A DNA stretch of 64,000 nucleotides from Bacillus sp. AFS029637 (GTDB taxonomy: Bacteria > Bacillota > Bacilli > Bacillales > Bacillaceae_G): NCBI RefSeq assembly GCF_002584985.1, contig NZ_NUPZ01000017.1:124001-188000 (forward strand). The letters are read 5' to 3'. A program made the position numbers and the translations under genes. Positions within the stretch are counted from its first letter, which is position 1. Each line of letters begins with the position of its first letter. The notes under the pieces are model-generated. The model saw only the letters and a program-made list of their open reading frames with translations. It searched no databases and had not been told where the DNA came from. Below are positions 51,241 through 59,705 of the stretch, piece after piece.

Positions 51241-52347
51241 ATGCAGTCTATTAAACCATTAATGGAAGAATTATATGAAATAGAATTGAATGCGTTAGAA
51301 GCGAATGATTCGTTTCCTAAACCACCTAACTGGCGATTGTCGCCACGTGCCGTCCGTACGTTTATTATCGGACAAGAAGAACCACTTCTTTTGGAAGGGA
51401 AGGAAGTAGAAGTTAGTCGTAAGTTTTATGGGAATGATGCACTTGTGGAACGAGCGATTGTCACATTAGCGGGAAATCGCGGACTTATGTTAATCGGAGA
51501 GCCAGGAACAGCAAAGACAATGTTGAGTGAGCTACTTTCTGCTGCGATATGTAGAAATAGTCGCAACACTGTGCAAGGAACAGCTGCTACGATGGAAGAT
51601 ACAATTAAGTACTCGTGGAACTATGCGCTTCTTCTTGCGAAAGGACCTGTAAGAGAGGCGCTTGTGCCAGGGCCACTTTTCGTTGGTATGGAACAAGGGA
51701 TATTAACTAGATTTGAAGAATTGACGCGATGCCCGCAGGAAGTGCAAGATTCATTAATCAGCGTTCTAAGCGATAAGGTGCTGAATATTCCAGAGTTTGG
51801 AGAACAAGGAATTCTTACAGCAAAGCCAGGCTTCAATATTATCGCGACGGCTAACACACGCGATCGCGGTGTGAATGAGATGAGTAGTGCATTGAAGCGT
51901 CGTTTTAATTTTGAAACCGTACATCCAATTAAGGATGTAAAACTAGAAGCAAAAATAATAGAGTCACAAGTAACGCGTCTATTAGGAGCGTCGGGTATCA
52001 CGCCAGAAGTGGATGAGACGGTTGTTCAGCTGTTAGCGACTGTTTTTCATGAATTACGAGAAGGTGTAACCGCTGAAGGGAAACGAATTGATCAACCTTC
52101 TTCTGTAATGAGTACTGCAGAAGCCGTATCTGTATATTATCAAAGTGCAATGGATGCCTACTATTATGGAAGCGGACAAGTGAAAATGGATGCGCTGGTT
52201 CGGTATTTATCGGGCACAATTGCGAAAGAAAATAAGGATGATTTAGAAAAGCTGCGTAGTTATTTTACAAGCATCGTTAGGGCGCGAGGTCAAGTAGGGG
52301 GAGAGGTATGGAAGTCGTTTTTCGAAGCTCGCAATCAGCTGAAGTAA
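51241..52347 (+). CDS. MoxR-type AAA+ ATPase
   Basis: 368 aa. Walker A GEPGTAKT (86-93), the MoxR-type 'GPLFVGMEQGILTRFEELTRCPQEVQDSLISVLSD' with Walker B acidic residues, sensor 1 NIIATANTRDRGVNEMSSAL and the arginine finger in ALKRRFNFETV are all intact. The lid domain is at the C-terminus. MoxR ATPases work with VWA-domain proteins to load metals, assemble or remodel complexes; the VWA partner is encoded two genes on. The next gene overlaps its end by 40 bases. Confidence 0.92.
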   Translation: MQSIKPLMEELYEIELNALEANDSFPKPPNWRLSPRAVRTFIIGQEEPLLLEGKEVEVSRKFYGNDALVERAIVTLAGNRGLMLIGEPGTAKTMLSELLSAAICRNSRNTVQGTAATMEDTIKYSWNYALLLAKGPVREALVPGPLFVGMEQGILTRFEELTRCPQEVQDSLISVLSDKVLNIPEFGEQGILTAKPGFNIIATANTRDRGVNEMSSALKRRFNFETVHPIKDVKLEAKIIESQVTRLLGASGITPEVDETVVQLLATVFHELREGVTAEGKRIDQPSSVMSTAEAVSVYYQSAMDAYYYGSGQVKMDALVRYLSGTIAKENKDDLEKLRSYFTSIVRARGQVGGEVWKSFFEARNQLK

Positions 52348-54614
52348 ATGCATTGTTTCAAAGAGCTTACAATTTAGATCACAACGTCGTATACGTGCCA
52401 ATTCGCCATCATAGTCCTGCGTGCTCTTTTCATGTACAAAAGATCGTTTCATTATATAAACCGGATGCAATCCTTATAGAAGGACCGATAGATTGCAACC
52501 CTCTTATTCCGCATATTGTGAGTGCAGAAAGTGAGACCCCGATTTGTATATATTGCAGTTATGATGATAAAACGGATGTGCTTGAAAGAGGAGAAAGTGG
52601 AAAGTACCGTGCGTACTATCCCTTTCTTGACTATTCACCGGAACTTGTCGCGCTGCGGGAAGGAACTGCACAGAGCATTCCTGTTTCATTTATTGATCTT
52701 CCTTATAAAGAATATTTATTTTTAGCAAGAAATGAGGAAGAGAATGGGAAGTATGACGAACAATACTTTCGACATAGTCAATATGTCCGTATGCTTTCGG
52801 AAAAAACTGGGTGTCGAAGTTTCCATGAGTTTTGGGAGAAATACTTTGAGTTGCAAGGCTTTCATATGACAAGTGAGGAGTTTGTCCGTCAGTTATTTCA
52901 TTATTGTTACTATACACGCGCGGATTACACGCAGGAGATGCTGACAGAAGACGGTTGCGAAGCTAGGGAGATACACATGGCCAAGGAAATTGAAAAAGCG
53001 CGTAAAGTGTATGATAAGGTGCTTGTTATTACCGGAGGCTTTCATGTGAAAGGACTTCTTGAATTAGAAGGAAAACAGAAAAAACTGTCCAAAAGTCCAT
53101 TGTCTAAAACATATGCCAAAAACTGTCTTATGCCGTATTCTTTTTTAGAAAGCGATCAGACCCGTGGCTATGAAAGCGGTATGCCTGCACCTGCTTTCTA
53201 CCAACATATTTGGGAGAACAGGGATGAAGCGGTAGCTGAGCAATTTATGATACGAATTGCTAGGCAGCTAAAGGCAGAAGGTATATCAATAGCAGATGAG
53301 ATTGAAGCTGCGCGAATGATACGTGAACTTGCGCTACTTCGCGGAAAGATGCAACCGGGATTGTATGAGCTGATGGATGCAGTCCGTAGTGCATTTGTGA
53401 AAGGTGAGATATCCTCGGTAGATAAGTCTTTAACGATGCTTCAGACGAGTTTGCAAGGGACAAAGCGAGGCAAAGTGTCAAAAGAAGCGGATGTACCGCC
53501 GCTCGTACATGATTTTCGTGCTTCTGTTCGTTCGTTTCGTCTTCCAGCGCGTTCTACTGTACCACACGAGACGATTCTTGACATATATAAGAAAGAACGA
53601 CACCAGCGTTTAAGTCAATTCTTTCATTGCCTCACTTTTTTAGGAGTTCCATTTTGTGAGAAGTTGCGCGGTCCTAATCTTGCGAGAAAGCAGAACATCA
53701 ATCTTATGCGCGAAACTTGGAAATATCGTTTTTCAGCACAAGTGGAAAGTGCTCTTATTGATTTATCTGTGTATGGCGGAACGGTGAGGGAAGCCGCACA
53801 GGAAGTGCTAAGAGCAAAGCTACACAAGGCAAAGGGACGAGCTGGTGAGGTGGCCCTTTTATTACTAGAATCCTACCTAAGTGGTTTGTTTTCCGACTTT
53901 TCTATATACATCCAATTTATAGAGGAAGCTATACAAGAGGATGGAGATTTTGCTTCAATGGCAGATTGTGCTTACTATTTATCACAAATAGAAAAAGCAA
54001 ATCAGCAAGCGGATCATGCTAGACATAAAGCGCTTTCGTTATTTTCTGTTTTAGATGGAGGCGAACCAGCAATTATTGTGGAAAAGCTTATTGATTTGTA
54101 TACAATGCAGCCTGCAGATCAGCAATTTATTGAAGCGTTGGAGCTTTATTTGCAAAAGGAAAAACGAGAAAGCCAAGTAGAGGGAGCAGTATTTGGGCTG
54201 TTAACTTCCTTAGCGAAGCGGACGGTAGATGAGGTCATACAAGTGGCAGAAGGATATTTTTATGGAAGTGGCGATATGCAGAAGCAGGCTCCGATATTTT
54301 TGAATGGTTTATTGGCTGGCGCAAAAGATATCTTTTTATATAACGAGTCACTGCTTGACGGGATGTCTCATGTTCTAGAAGTACTTGATGAAGAGACATT
54401 TTTACAAGTGTTGCCGCACTTGCGCCTCTTGTTCAGCCAATTCACGCCGCTTGAGGTGGATACGATTGCTAGACAGGTGGCCCGGTTATATGGCGCGACA
54501 GAAGAAGTGATAAAAGAAGAAGCAATTTCAGAAGATGCGCTCGCGTATGCAATGCAATTAGATCGGAAAGCACGGGAGATTTTAATGAGACGGGGGCTAG
54601 AAGATGGAGAATAA
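52308..54614 (+). CDS. DUF5682 protein with TraB/TIKI/EreA-like N-terminal motifs
   Basis: 768 aa. The start ATG 52308 has GGGGGAGAGG upstream and overlaps moxR by 40 bases in another frame. Near the N-terminus are PIRHHSPACS (His34, His35), 'DAILIEGPIDCN' (Glu58) and, at 240-250, VITGGFHVKGLLEL (His246). This order (H-rich strand, E-G, then G-G-x-H-x-x-G-L) resembles ChaN/EreA/TraB/TIKI hydrolases, which use such residues in metal-dependent cleavage. The C-terminal 450 residues are helical (TPR/HEAT-like). The family is DUF5682, and the hydrolase idea is my inference. Operon gene 3. Confidence 0.82.
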   Translation: MEVVFRSSQSAEVNALFQRAYNLDHNVVYVPIRHHSPACSFHVQKIVSLYKPDAILIEGPIDCNPLIPHIVSAESETPICIYCSYDDKTDVLERGESGKYRAYYPFLDYSPELVALREGTAQSIPVSFIDLPYKEYLFLARNEEENGKYDEQYFRHSQYVRMLSEKTGCRSFHEFWEKYFELQGFHMTSEEFVRQLFHYCYYTRADYTQEMLTEDGCEAREIHMAKEIEKARKVYDKVLVITGGFHVKGLLELEGKQKKLSKSPLSKTYAKNCLMPYSFLESDQTRGYESGMPAPAFYQHIWENRDEAVAEQFMIRIARQLKAEGISIADEIEAARMIRELALLRGKMQPGLYELMDAVRSAFVKGEISSVDKSLTMLQTSLQGTKRGKVSKEADVPPLVHDFRASVRSFRLPARSTVPHETILDIYKKERHQRLSQFFHCLTFLGVPFCEKLRGPNLARKQNINLMRETWKYRFSAQVESALIDLSVYGGTVREAAQEVLRAKLHKAKGRAGEVALLLLESYLSGLFSDFSIYIQFIEEAIQEDGDFASMADCAYYLSQIEKANQQADHARHKALSLFSVLDGGEPAIIVEKLIDLYTMQPADQQFIEALELYLQKEKRESQVEGAVFGLLTSLAKRTVDEVIQVAEGYFYGSGDMQKQAPIFLNGLLAGAKDIFLYNESLLDGMSHVLEVLDEETFLQVLPHLRLLFSQFTPLEVDTIARQVARLYGATEEVIKEEAISEDALAYAMQLDRKAREILMRRGLEDGE

Positions 54615-55710
54615 CATTTCTTTAAATCGCTGGCGTCTTGTCCTTGGAAAATATGCGGATGACCAAATCACATTTCAGGAAGAAAACCATGCATACAGGG
54701 AAATGGATGAGGTGCTGGAGTTTTTATACGAACGGGAACGCGGAGAGGAACGTGGCGGGTCGCTGGATCCTTCTCAGTTAACAGTGCCTACTTGGGTTTC
54801 GAAAGTGCGGGAGTTATTTCCTCAAGAAACAATTGAAATTATGGAAAATCATGCGCTGGAAAAGTATGAATTAACGGCTCTATTACAAGATAAACAAACA
54901 CTTGAAAAAATGGAGCCGAATATGAATTTATTAAAATGTATTTTGCAATTTAAGGATTATGTAAAGCCGGATGTATTAGACACAGCTAAACGTATTGTAG
55001 CGAAAGTCGCTGAGGAGTTACGCCGTAATTTAGAGCAAGAAGTGAAGCATGCTTTAAGCGGTAGACCGGACCGGAATCGCTCTAGCCGAGTGCGTATGAT
55101 GCGTAACTTTGATTTTAAGAAAACGATTCGAAAGAACTTAAAGCATTTTGACAAGGAAACGAGCACCATTCATATTGAAAAACCATACTTTTATGCTGCG
55201 ACAAAGCATGTTAGCCCATGGCGTGTGATCCTTGCAGTAGACGAGAGCGGAAGTATGATTGATTCTGTTATTCATAGTGCAGTTATGGCAGGCATTTTTG
55301 CAAGTTTACCGACGATTAAGACAGATCTGTTCATCTTTGATACAGCTGTTGTTGATTTAACGGATCGTATTGAAGACCCGGTGGAAACGCTTATGAGTGT
55401 ACAGCTTGGGGGAGGTACATATATTGCTCAGGCGCTGCGCTACGCAACGAATAAAATCGAGATGCCTCATAAAACAATTGTCGTGCTTGTAACGGATTTA
55501 TATGAAGGTGGCAGTTACGCTGAAATGTACCGAGAAGCGATGAAGATTGTAGAATCAGGAGCAAAACTGATTGTGCTTACTTCTCTTGATCCGACTGCAC
55601 AGCCTTTTTATGATAAACAGGCAGCTAAAAAAATGGCGGCGCTCGGTGCTCATGTAGCCGCGTTAACACCAGGGAGGTTGGCACAGTGGATCGCAACAAT
55701 CATTTCTTAA
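54604..55710 (+). CDS. VWA-domain (CoxE-like) protein, MoxR partner
   Basis: 368 aa. The N-terminal 200 residues are helical (CoxE-like) with an arginine-rich stretch 'SGRPDRNRSSRVRMMRNFDFKKTIRKNL'. The VWA domain begins VILAVDESGSMIDS, with the MIDAS residues D213, S215 and S217. The conserved threonine is in LGGGTYIAQAL, and the aspartate is in VVLVTDLYEGG. A complete metal-binding site implies ligand-gated protein contacts, typically with MoxR clients. It overlaps the DUF5682 gene by 11 bases and the SWIM gene by 25 bases, so translation is coupled. Confidence 0.92.
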   Translation: MENNISLNRWRLVLGKYADDQITFQEENHAYREMDEVLEFLYERERGEERGGSLDPSQLTVPTWVSKVRELFPQETIEIMENHALEKYELTALLQDKQTLEKMEPNMNLLKCILQFKDYVKPDVLDTAKRIVAKVAEELRRNLEQEVKHALSGRPDRNRSSRVRMMRNFDFKKTIRKNLKHFDKETSTIHIEKPYFYAATKHVSPWRVILAVDESGSMIDSVIHSAVMAGIFASLPTIKTDLFIFDTAVVDLTDRIEDPVETLMSVQLGGGTYIAQALRYATNKIEMPHKTIVVLVTDLYEGGSYAEMYREAMKIVESGAKLIVLTSLDPTAQPFYDKQAAKKMAALGAHVAALTPGRLAQWIATIIS

Positions 55711-57323
55711 ATGTTCTTTCCTCTATTGATGAAACATATTTAATCGCCATGTCCAACAAAGGAACATATAAGAGAGCAGTGAAGGATTTGGCTGTTGCAA
55801 CAAATATCAAAATGGACGTAGAAGAGGGTGCAGCGCAAGTACATCTTGATGATGAAACTACTGTAACGTTTACGGGAGATATACGCAGTTACTCCTGCAC
55901 TTGTGAAGCACGCTCGATTTGTAAGCATGTCATTATGGCTTTATTAGAAGCAAAGAAGATGTACGAAGGTGAAGAGAACATAAAAGTTGATTTCTCTGCC
56001 CTTTTGAATGTGGACGTTCGCAATATCGTCCCCGAAAAAATGTGGGCTGAAATGATGTTCCGCGAAACATTTCAGCAAAAGTTTATTTTGGAAGAAGAGG
56101 GTGCTTTAATTACCTCCTTTCCAGAAGAAGATATAACGGTTCGTTTTCTGACAGCTGAATCGGTAGCTGATGCGATTTGTACATGCAAAGCAGAGGGAAT
56201 ATGCCGGCATAAGGCGGAAGCGATATATTGGTATCAAAAAGAGAGAGGAATTTCGCATGAAACGAAACAGATGCAGCCTCTTATTATTGCACCGGATAAG
56301 CTATCTATTTTCAAAGAGATGATTGAGCAAATTGTTCACTTTGGATTAACACGTCTTACCGAAAATACAATCTATGAAATAGAACAACTTTCTGTAAAAG
56401 TGCGTTCTTTGAAACTAGCAAAGTTAGAAAATTTATTTCGTAAGCTGGGGGCCGATATTAGGCTATACCGGATGAAACATGCATCTTTTCAAATGACATC
56501 CTATCGGCAAACGCTGTCTGCGATTTATGAATACATTGTGTTGTTAGAACGTCACCGTCTGCAAGAGAGTCCGTTTCGTTCGGAATACTATGAAGTTCCA
56601 CCGCTTACTTTGCATGCCTTTGGCGCATCCGGCTGGCAAACGAAGTCCGGTTATGTTGGTGTGACATATTATTTCTATAATCGAGAACAGGAAAAGTGGA
56701 TCACATATACACAGTCACGCCCCATGTTTTATGAAGGGGGCAACACAACTTCTGAAGAGCTCCATGAAAAGCAAGTTCCATGGGAAATTGCAGGGAAAGG
56801 ATACGAATTGTCTCGTTCATCTTTCGGGTTAAAGCATGCAAAACTTAACGCCGATTTTCAACTGTCATCTAGCTCACAGACGGTAGGAGAAGTGGAAGGG
56901 AAAACAAATGTGGCAGAGTGGCAATCTCTCTTTTTAACCTCATGGGAAGACTTACTAAAAAAAGTAAAAGAGAACAGGTTAGAGACAAATAAACAGGGAG
57001 TCTTTTGTATCGAAGTTGCGGAAATAGGAGATTGGCTGTTTCAGAAGCAAGAACAAAAATGGATCGTACCTCTTATCGATAAGAATGGTAAAACATTGCA
57101 AATGCAAATGATGAAACGACCAGAAAACGAGCGGATGATTCGACTTGTAAAAATATATTTGGACTCGCTATATGTAAAGAAAATGTTAGTCCATCCTTAT
57201 CAAGAAGGAACGAAGCTCGTTGTTACACCTGTTATTTTATATACAGAAACAGGAGAAGTTATAAATATTACACTCAATGAAGGGGAAACGTTTTATGATA
57301 GAGTTAGTACGCATAATCGATGA
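55686..57323 (+). CDS. SWIM zinc-finger protein
   Basis: 545 aa. Two CxCx5CxH zinc sites are visible: C71-C73-C79-H81 (CTCEARSICKHV) and C165-C167-C173-H175 (CTCKAEGICRHK). The first is the classic SWIM motif and the second looks like a degenerate duplicate. SWIM domains bind nucleic acid or protein and are common companions of MoxR-VWA sets. The rest is strand-rich without known motifs. GTG 55686 follows AGGGAGG by seven bases and overlaps the VWA gene. Confidence 0.85.
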   Translation: MDRNNHFLNVLSSIDETYLIAMSNKGTYKRAVKDLAVATNIKMDVEEGAAQVHLDDETTVTFTGDIRSYSCTCEARSICKHVIMALLEAKKMYEGEENIKVDFSALLNVDVRNIVPEKMWAEMMFRETFQQKFILEEEGALITSFPEEDITVRFLTAESVADAICTCKAEGICRHKAEAIYWYQKERGISHETKQMQPLIIAPDKLSIFKEMIEQIVHFGLTRLTENTIYEIEQLSVKVRSLKLAKLENLFRKLGADIRLYRMKHASFQMTSYRQTLSAIYEYIVLLERHRLQESPFRSEYYEVPPLTLHAFGASGWQTKSGYVGVTYYFYNREQEKWITYTQSRPMFYEGGNTTSEELHEKQVPWEIAGKGYELSRSSFGLKHAKLNADFQLSSSSQTVGEVEGKTNVAEWQSLFLTSWEDLLKKVKENRLETNKQGVFCIEVAEIGDWLFQKQEQKWIVPLIDKNGKTLQMQMMKRPENERMIRLVKIYLDSLYVKKMLVHPYQEGTKLVVTPVILYTETGEVINITLNEGETFYDRVSTHNR

Positions 57324-57573
57324 ATTAGAACAAGTTCTAGATGAGATGCTTATTTCAGGAGCGGGGACTATACCACTTTCTTTGTTCCATGATATAAAAC
57401 GGGAATGCGAAAAGTACGGACTAACTTATGCTGCCGCGCAGCTGCTTGTCATAGAGGAAGAACGAAACAAAGCCCGCTTTCTTCATAAAGACGAAACAGG
57501 GAAATTGACGGAAGCGTTTTGCAAGTTGCAGGAATATATTCAAGTTGTAAAGGCTGAAATGCTACATTTATAA
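57295..57573 (+). CDS. Small acidic/helical protein, sixth gene of the operon
   Basis: 92 aa. ATG 57295 has AAGGGGAAA nine bases upstream and overlaps the SWIM gene by 29 bases. It is predicted all-helical (IIDELEQVLDEMLISGAGTI ... YAAAQLLVIEEERNKARF ... 'EYIQVVKAEMLHL'), with no motif that I recognise. Its overlap shows it belongs to the operon; it might be a small adaptor or regulatory subunit. Confidence 0.7.
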   Translation: MIELVRIIDELEQVLDEMLISGAGTIPLSLFHDIKRECEKYGLTYAAAQLLVIEEERNKARFLHKDETGKLTEAFCKLQEYIQVVKAEMLHL

Positions 57574-57597
57574 AGATGTGATTGAATAGGAATTTAA

Positions 57598-57754
57598 TTT
57601 ATCCCGTATTAACGGGCAATAAAATTCCCACCTCAAGATTTAGAGAGACATGAGGAAGATAGGTAGGAGAGGAACTGTCCATAAAAGCCCGAATGGTTCA
57701 ACTAATAATGAGTGGGGAATGAAGAATCCCCCACTCATTACAATTTCGCTTTAT
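57598..57754 (+). repeat. Full-length bcr1 element
   Basis: 157 bp, flanked by TTTAT at both ends (57598-57602 and 57750-57754). Inside are the stem CCCGTATTAACGGG, the box CCACCTC...GAGG, 'CGAATGGTTCAACT', and the terminal stem AGTGGGG...CCCCCACT, ending TTTCGCTTTAT. The size (about 155) and ends agree with the published B. cereus bcr1 repeat, a presumed non-autonomous mobile element. Confidence 0.8.
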
Positions 57755-57890
57755 TCATCATATTAGCAGTGGAGGACAAGTAGTAGGAAGACCCATGCCT
57801 AGACACACTGATTTTGAAGAAACTTTCTAAACACCTAATCAGTATTTATGGAAAGTCCTTTCGGATAAGAAATCTGTTGATTTGTTATAA
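57753..57890 (+). pseudogene. C-terminal scrap of a toxin-like protein
   Basis: Directly after bcr1 an open frame without a start reads HHISSGGQVVGRPMPRHTDF-EETF to TAA 57828. The text after it (PNQYLWKVLSDKKSVDLL to TAA 57888) is still protein-like in the same frame. The HHIS...RPRHTDFEE type end resembles C-terminal domains of secreted polymorphic toxins. The upstream part is missing, cut at the bcr1 edge. Confidence 0.45.
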
Positions 57891-57899
57891 AAACGATTA

Positions 57900-58328
57900 T
57901 TAAGCCGTTGTAAACCAATATACGGCAAAATAACTTTCTTCCGTTTCCATAACAAAAAATTCATCATTCCATTCTGGTTCATAAGCATAAGCAATTCGGA
58001 TTCCTTCAATAGGGAACTCGATAGGTTTAATAAGTGGGGCATATCTGTTTCTCAATTCTGTGAATTCTTCTTGGGATATTGTTTTCAGTTTTTCTTGTTC
58101 AGCTCTAAATTTTTTTTCGAATTCCCAAATAGGCATATCTTCAACGTGTTTTCCTTTATACCAAAACCAATGCGTATTTCTTCGTTCAATGAATTGGCAT
58201 GTTGCTGCAAAATCTTCCAAGGTTTTAATCGTGTCGTAACTGTTTTTTCCTTTGCTATGTTCAAAAACATATATTGTCTCTTCACCACAGCTTGATAATT
58301 CATCATCTTCTATTACAAAATATTTCAT
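57900..58328 (-). CDS. Unknown protein, possible orphan immunity protein
   Basis: 142 aa, acidic, soluble, mixed alpha/beta (KYFVIEDDELSSCGEETIYV; 'WNDEFFVMETEESYFAVYWFT'). ATG 58328 is nine bases after AGGAG; the ATG at 58337 lies directly next to it and is unlikely. No family recognised. It faces the toxin-like scrap at 57753-57890, and such small acidic genes often encode immunity proteins, so that is my guess. The stop at 57900 is 10 bases from the scrap's end. Confidence 0.6.
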   Translation of the reverse strand: MKYFVIEDDELSSCGEETIYVFEHSKGKNSYDTIKTLEDFAATCQFIERRNTHWFWYKGKHVEDMPIWEFEKKFRAEQEKLKTISQEEFTELRNRYAPLIKPIEFPIEGIRIAYAYEPEWNDEFFVMETEESYFAVYWFTTA

Positions 58329-58697
58329 ATGTAACATCTCCTAGCTTCTTGTCTTGTAAATAATCAATCTTTTTCTATACCATATTGAACAAGAATAAAA
58401 ACTAAAAAACTGTTTTGGTAATGGATTTTATGTAGCAAGTATATTCACTGTGTTTTTAAATAAATTACATGATTAATAGATTGGAAATAAACATACTAAA
58501 ATTAGTCAAGTAGTGTTAGAAAAACATTAGAAGTACTGAATTTGATACTTACTTAAAAATAACACTTTTGGAACAGTTTCACCATTCATTTAGATATTAA
58601 TGGAATTATATTTAATGTAAATGCTGTTAAAATATTCTATTGCCCCTTATGTAAAAGTAATTCATATAAAAGGAAAAAATTGAAAGGTTGGATCAAA
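58329..58697. other. Intergenic promoter region
   Basis: About 370 AT-rich bases between divergent genes. No gene, repeat or clear terminator was seen; promoters for both sides presumably lie here. Confidence 0.35.
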
Positions 58698-59432
58698 ATG
58701 ATTAGTGGCTTAAAAAAAGCGGCCGTATCTTCATTAAAAGACAAATGGGGATTGGCGGTATTGTCATCGTTTCTTTATCATATTATTTCTAGGGTTTGTA
58801 TGCTAATTATAGGATTTCCACTTTTGTTTCTTGGTATCTTATTAAGTGAAACAATGAATGCTAGTTATTCCATTACAGGAGACGAAAAATTAAATGCAGC
58901 AGGTGCTTTTTCTTATTTACTTGTTTTTGTTGTTCTATTTATTTGTTTAGTAGGTGTACAAGGCATTATGAATTATGGGTATCTTAAAGTTACATTGCGT
59001 TTAGCGAAAAAAGAATCTACTACAATTGGTGAGTTATTTGAAGGATTTCGAAAAAGTAATGTGTTTAGATCTATAAAGGTGACTACTTTAATGACTGTAT
59101 ACACACTTTTATGGAGTGTATTATTAATTGTACCAGGTATTATAAAATTTATCTCTTATTCTATGGCTTACTATATTTTGTTAGATCATCCAGAATATAC
59201 GGCGAGTGAAGCAATTAAAAAGAGCCAAGTACTGATGAAAGGACATAAATTAGATTTATTTCTACTATCGTTAAGTTTTATCGGGTGGTTTATTTTAGGG
59301 GTTATCATCGGATTTTTCACATTTGGTATCCCGTTTCTTTGGATCTTTCCATACTACATTACAACAGTATCGCATTTCTACTTGAAAATAGTGAATAGAG
59401 ATACTGTTATGGAGGAAAAAACAGTTATCTAG
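58698..59432 (+). CDS. DUF975 family membrane protein
   Basis: 244 aa. Five or six membrane helices with the DUF975 marks: ALKKAAVSSLKDKWG-type start (here GLKKAAVSSLKDKWGLAV), 'LIVPGIIKFISYSMAYYILLDHPEYTASEAIKKSQVLMKGHK' and a final 'GIPFLWIFPYYITTVSHFYLKI'. 'A..AI..S...M.GhK..LF.L.LSFiGW' is typical. The function is unknown. ATG 58698 is preferred; a TTG at 58680 with AAAGGA is an alternative that adds six residues. Confidence 0.85.
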   Translation: MISGLKKAAVSSLKDKWGLAVLSSFLYHIISRVCMLIIGFPLLFLGILLSETMNASYSITGDEKLNAAGAFSYLLVFVVLFICLVGVQGIMNYGYLKVTLRLAKKESTTIGELFEGFRKSNVFRSIKVTTLMTVYTLLWSVLLIVPGIIKFISYSMAYYILLDHPEYTASEAIKKSQVLMKGHKLDLFLLSLSFIGWFILGVIIGFFTFGIPFLWIFPYYITTVSHFYLKIVNRDTVMEEKTVI

Positions 59433-59446
59433 AAGGAGAATATAGT

Positions 59447-59590
59447 TTGTTTTATATTGCTACACGAGGATAGTATAATTTACGAAGAAACTTTGCTGGT
59501 AAAGAATTAGTAGATACCTAGGGTTTTGAGAAAGACGGTAATTTTACACATTTTCAATATGAAGATGTCGATTTTCTTGTTTTTGGATAG
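59447..59590 (+). pseudogene. Small gene with two in-frame stop codons
   Basis: AAGGAG (59433-59438) serves TTG 59447. The frame reads FYIATRG, TAG, YNLRRNFAGKELVDT, TAG, GFEKDGNFTHFQYEDVDFLV... and ends TAG 59588. All three pieces are in one frame and protein-like, so two point mutations would restore a gene of about 45 codons. The family is unknown. Confidence 0.5.
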
Positions 59591-59607
59591 TTGTTTTCTC
59601 GAGAATA

Positions 59608-59652
59608 AAAAACACTCTTAAACTGCTAAGGAAAGGAGTCAAGAGTGTTTTT
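59608..59652. terminator. Terminator between the pseudogene and the leftward membrane-protein gene
   Basis: AAAAACACTCTT and AAGAGTGTTTTT form a perfect 12-bp stem with a loop of about 20 bases; T-tracts on both sides. Confidence 0.7.
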
Positions 59653-59705
59653 ATTCTTTCTATTGTTTTAGAAATTATCCCATTATGTCCACTGCATCAC
59701 TAATT

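Noticed and set aside
51621-52001. 126-codon minus-strand frame inside the MoxR gene
   Set aside because: The MoxR frame has all its motifs; the reverse frame has no ribosome site or recognisable composition.
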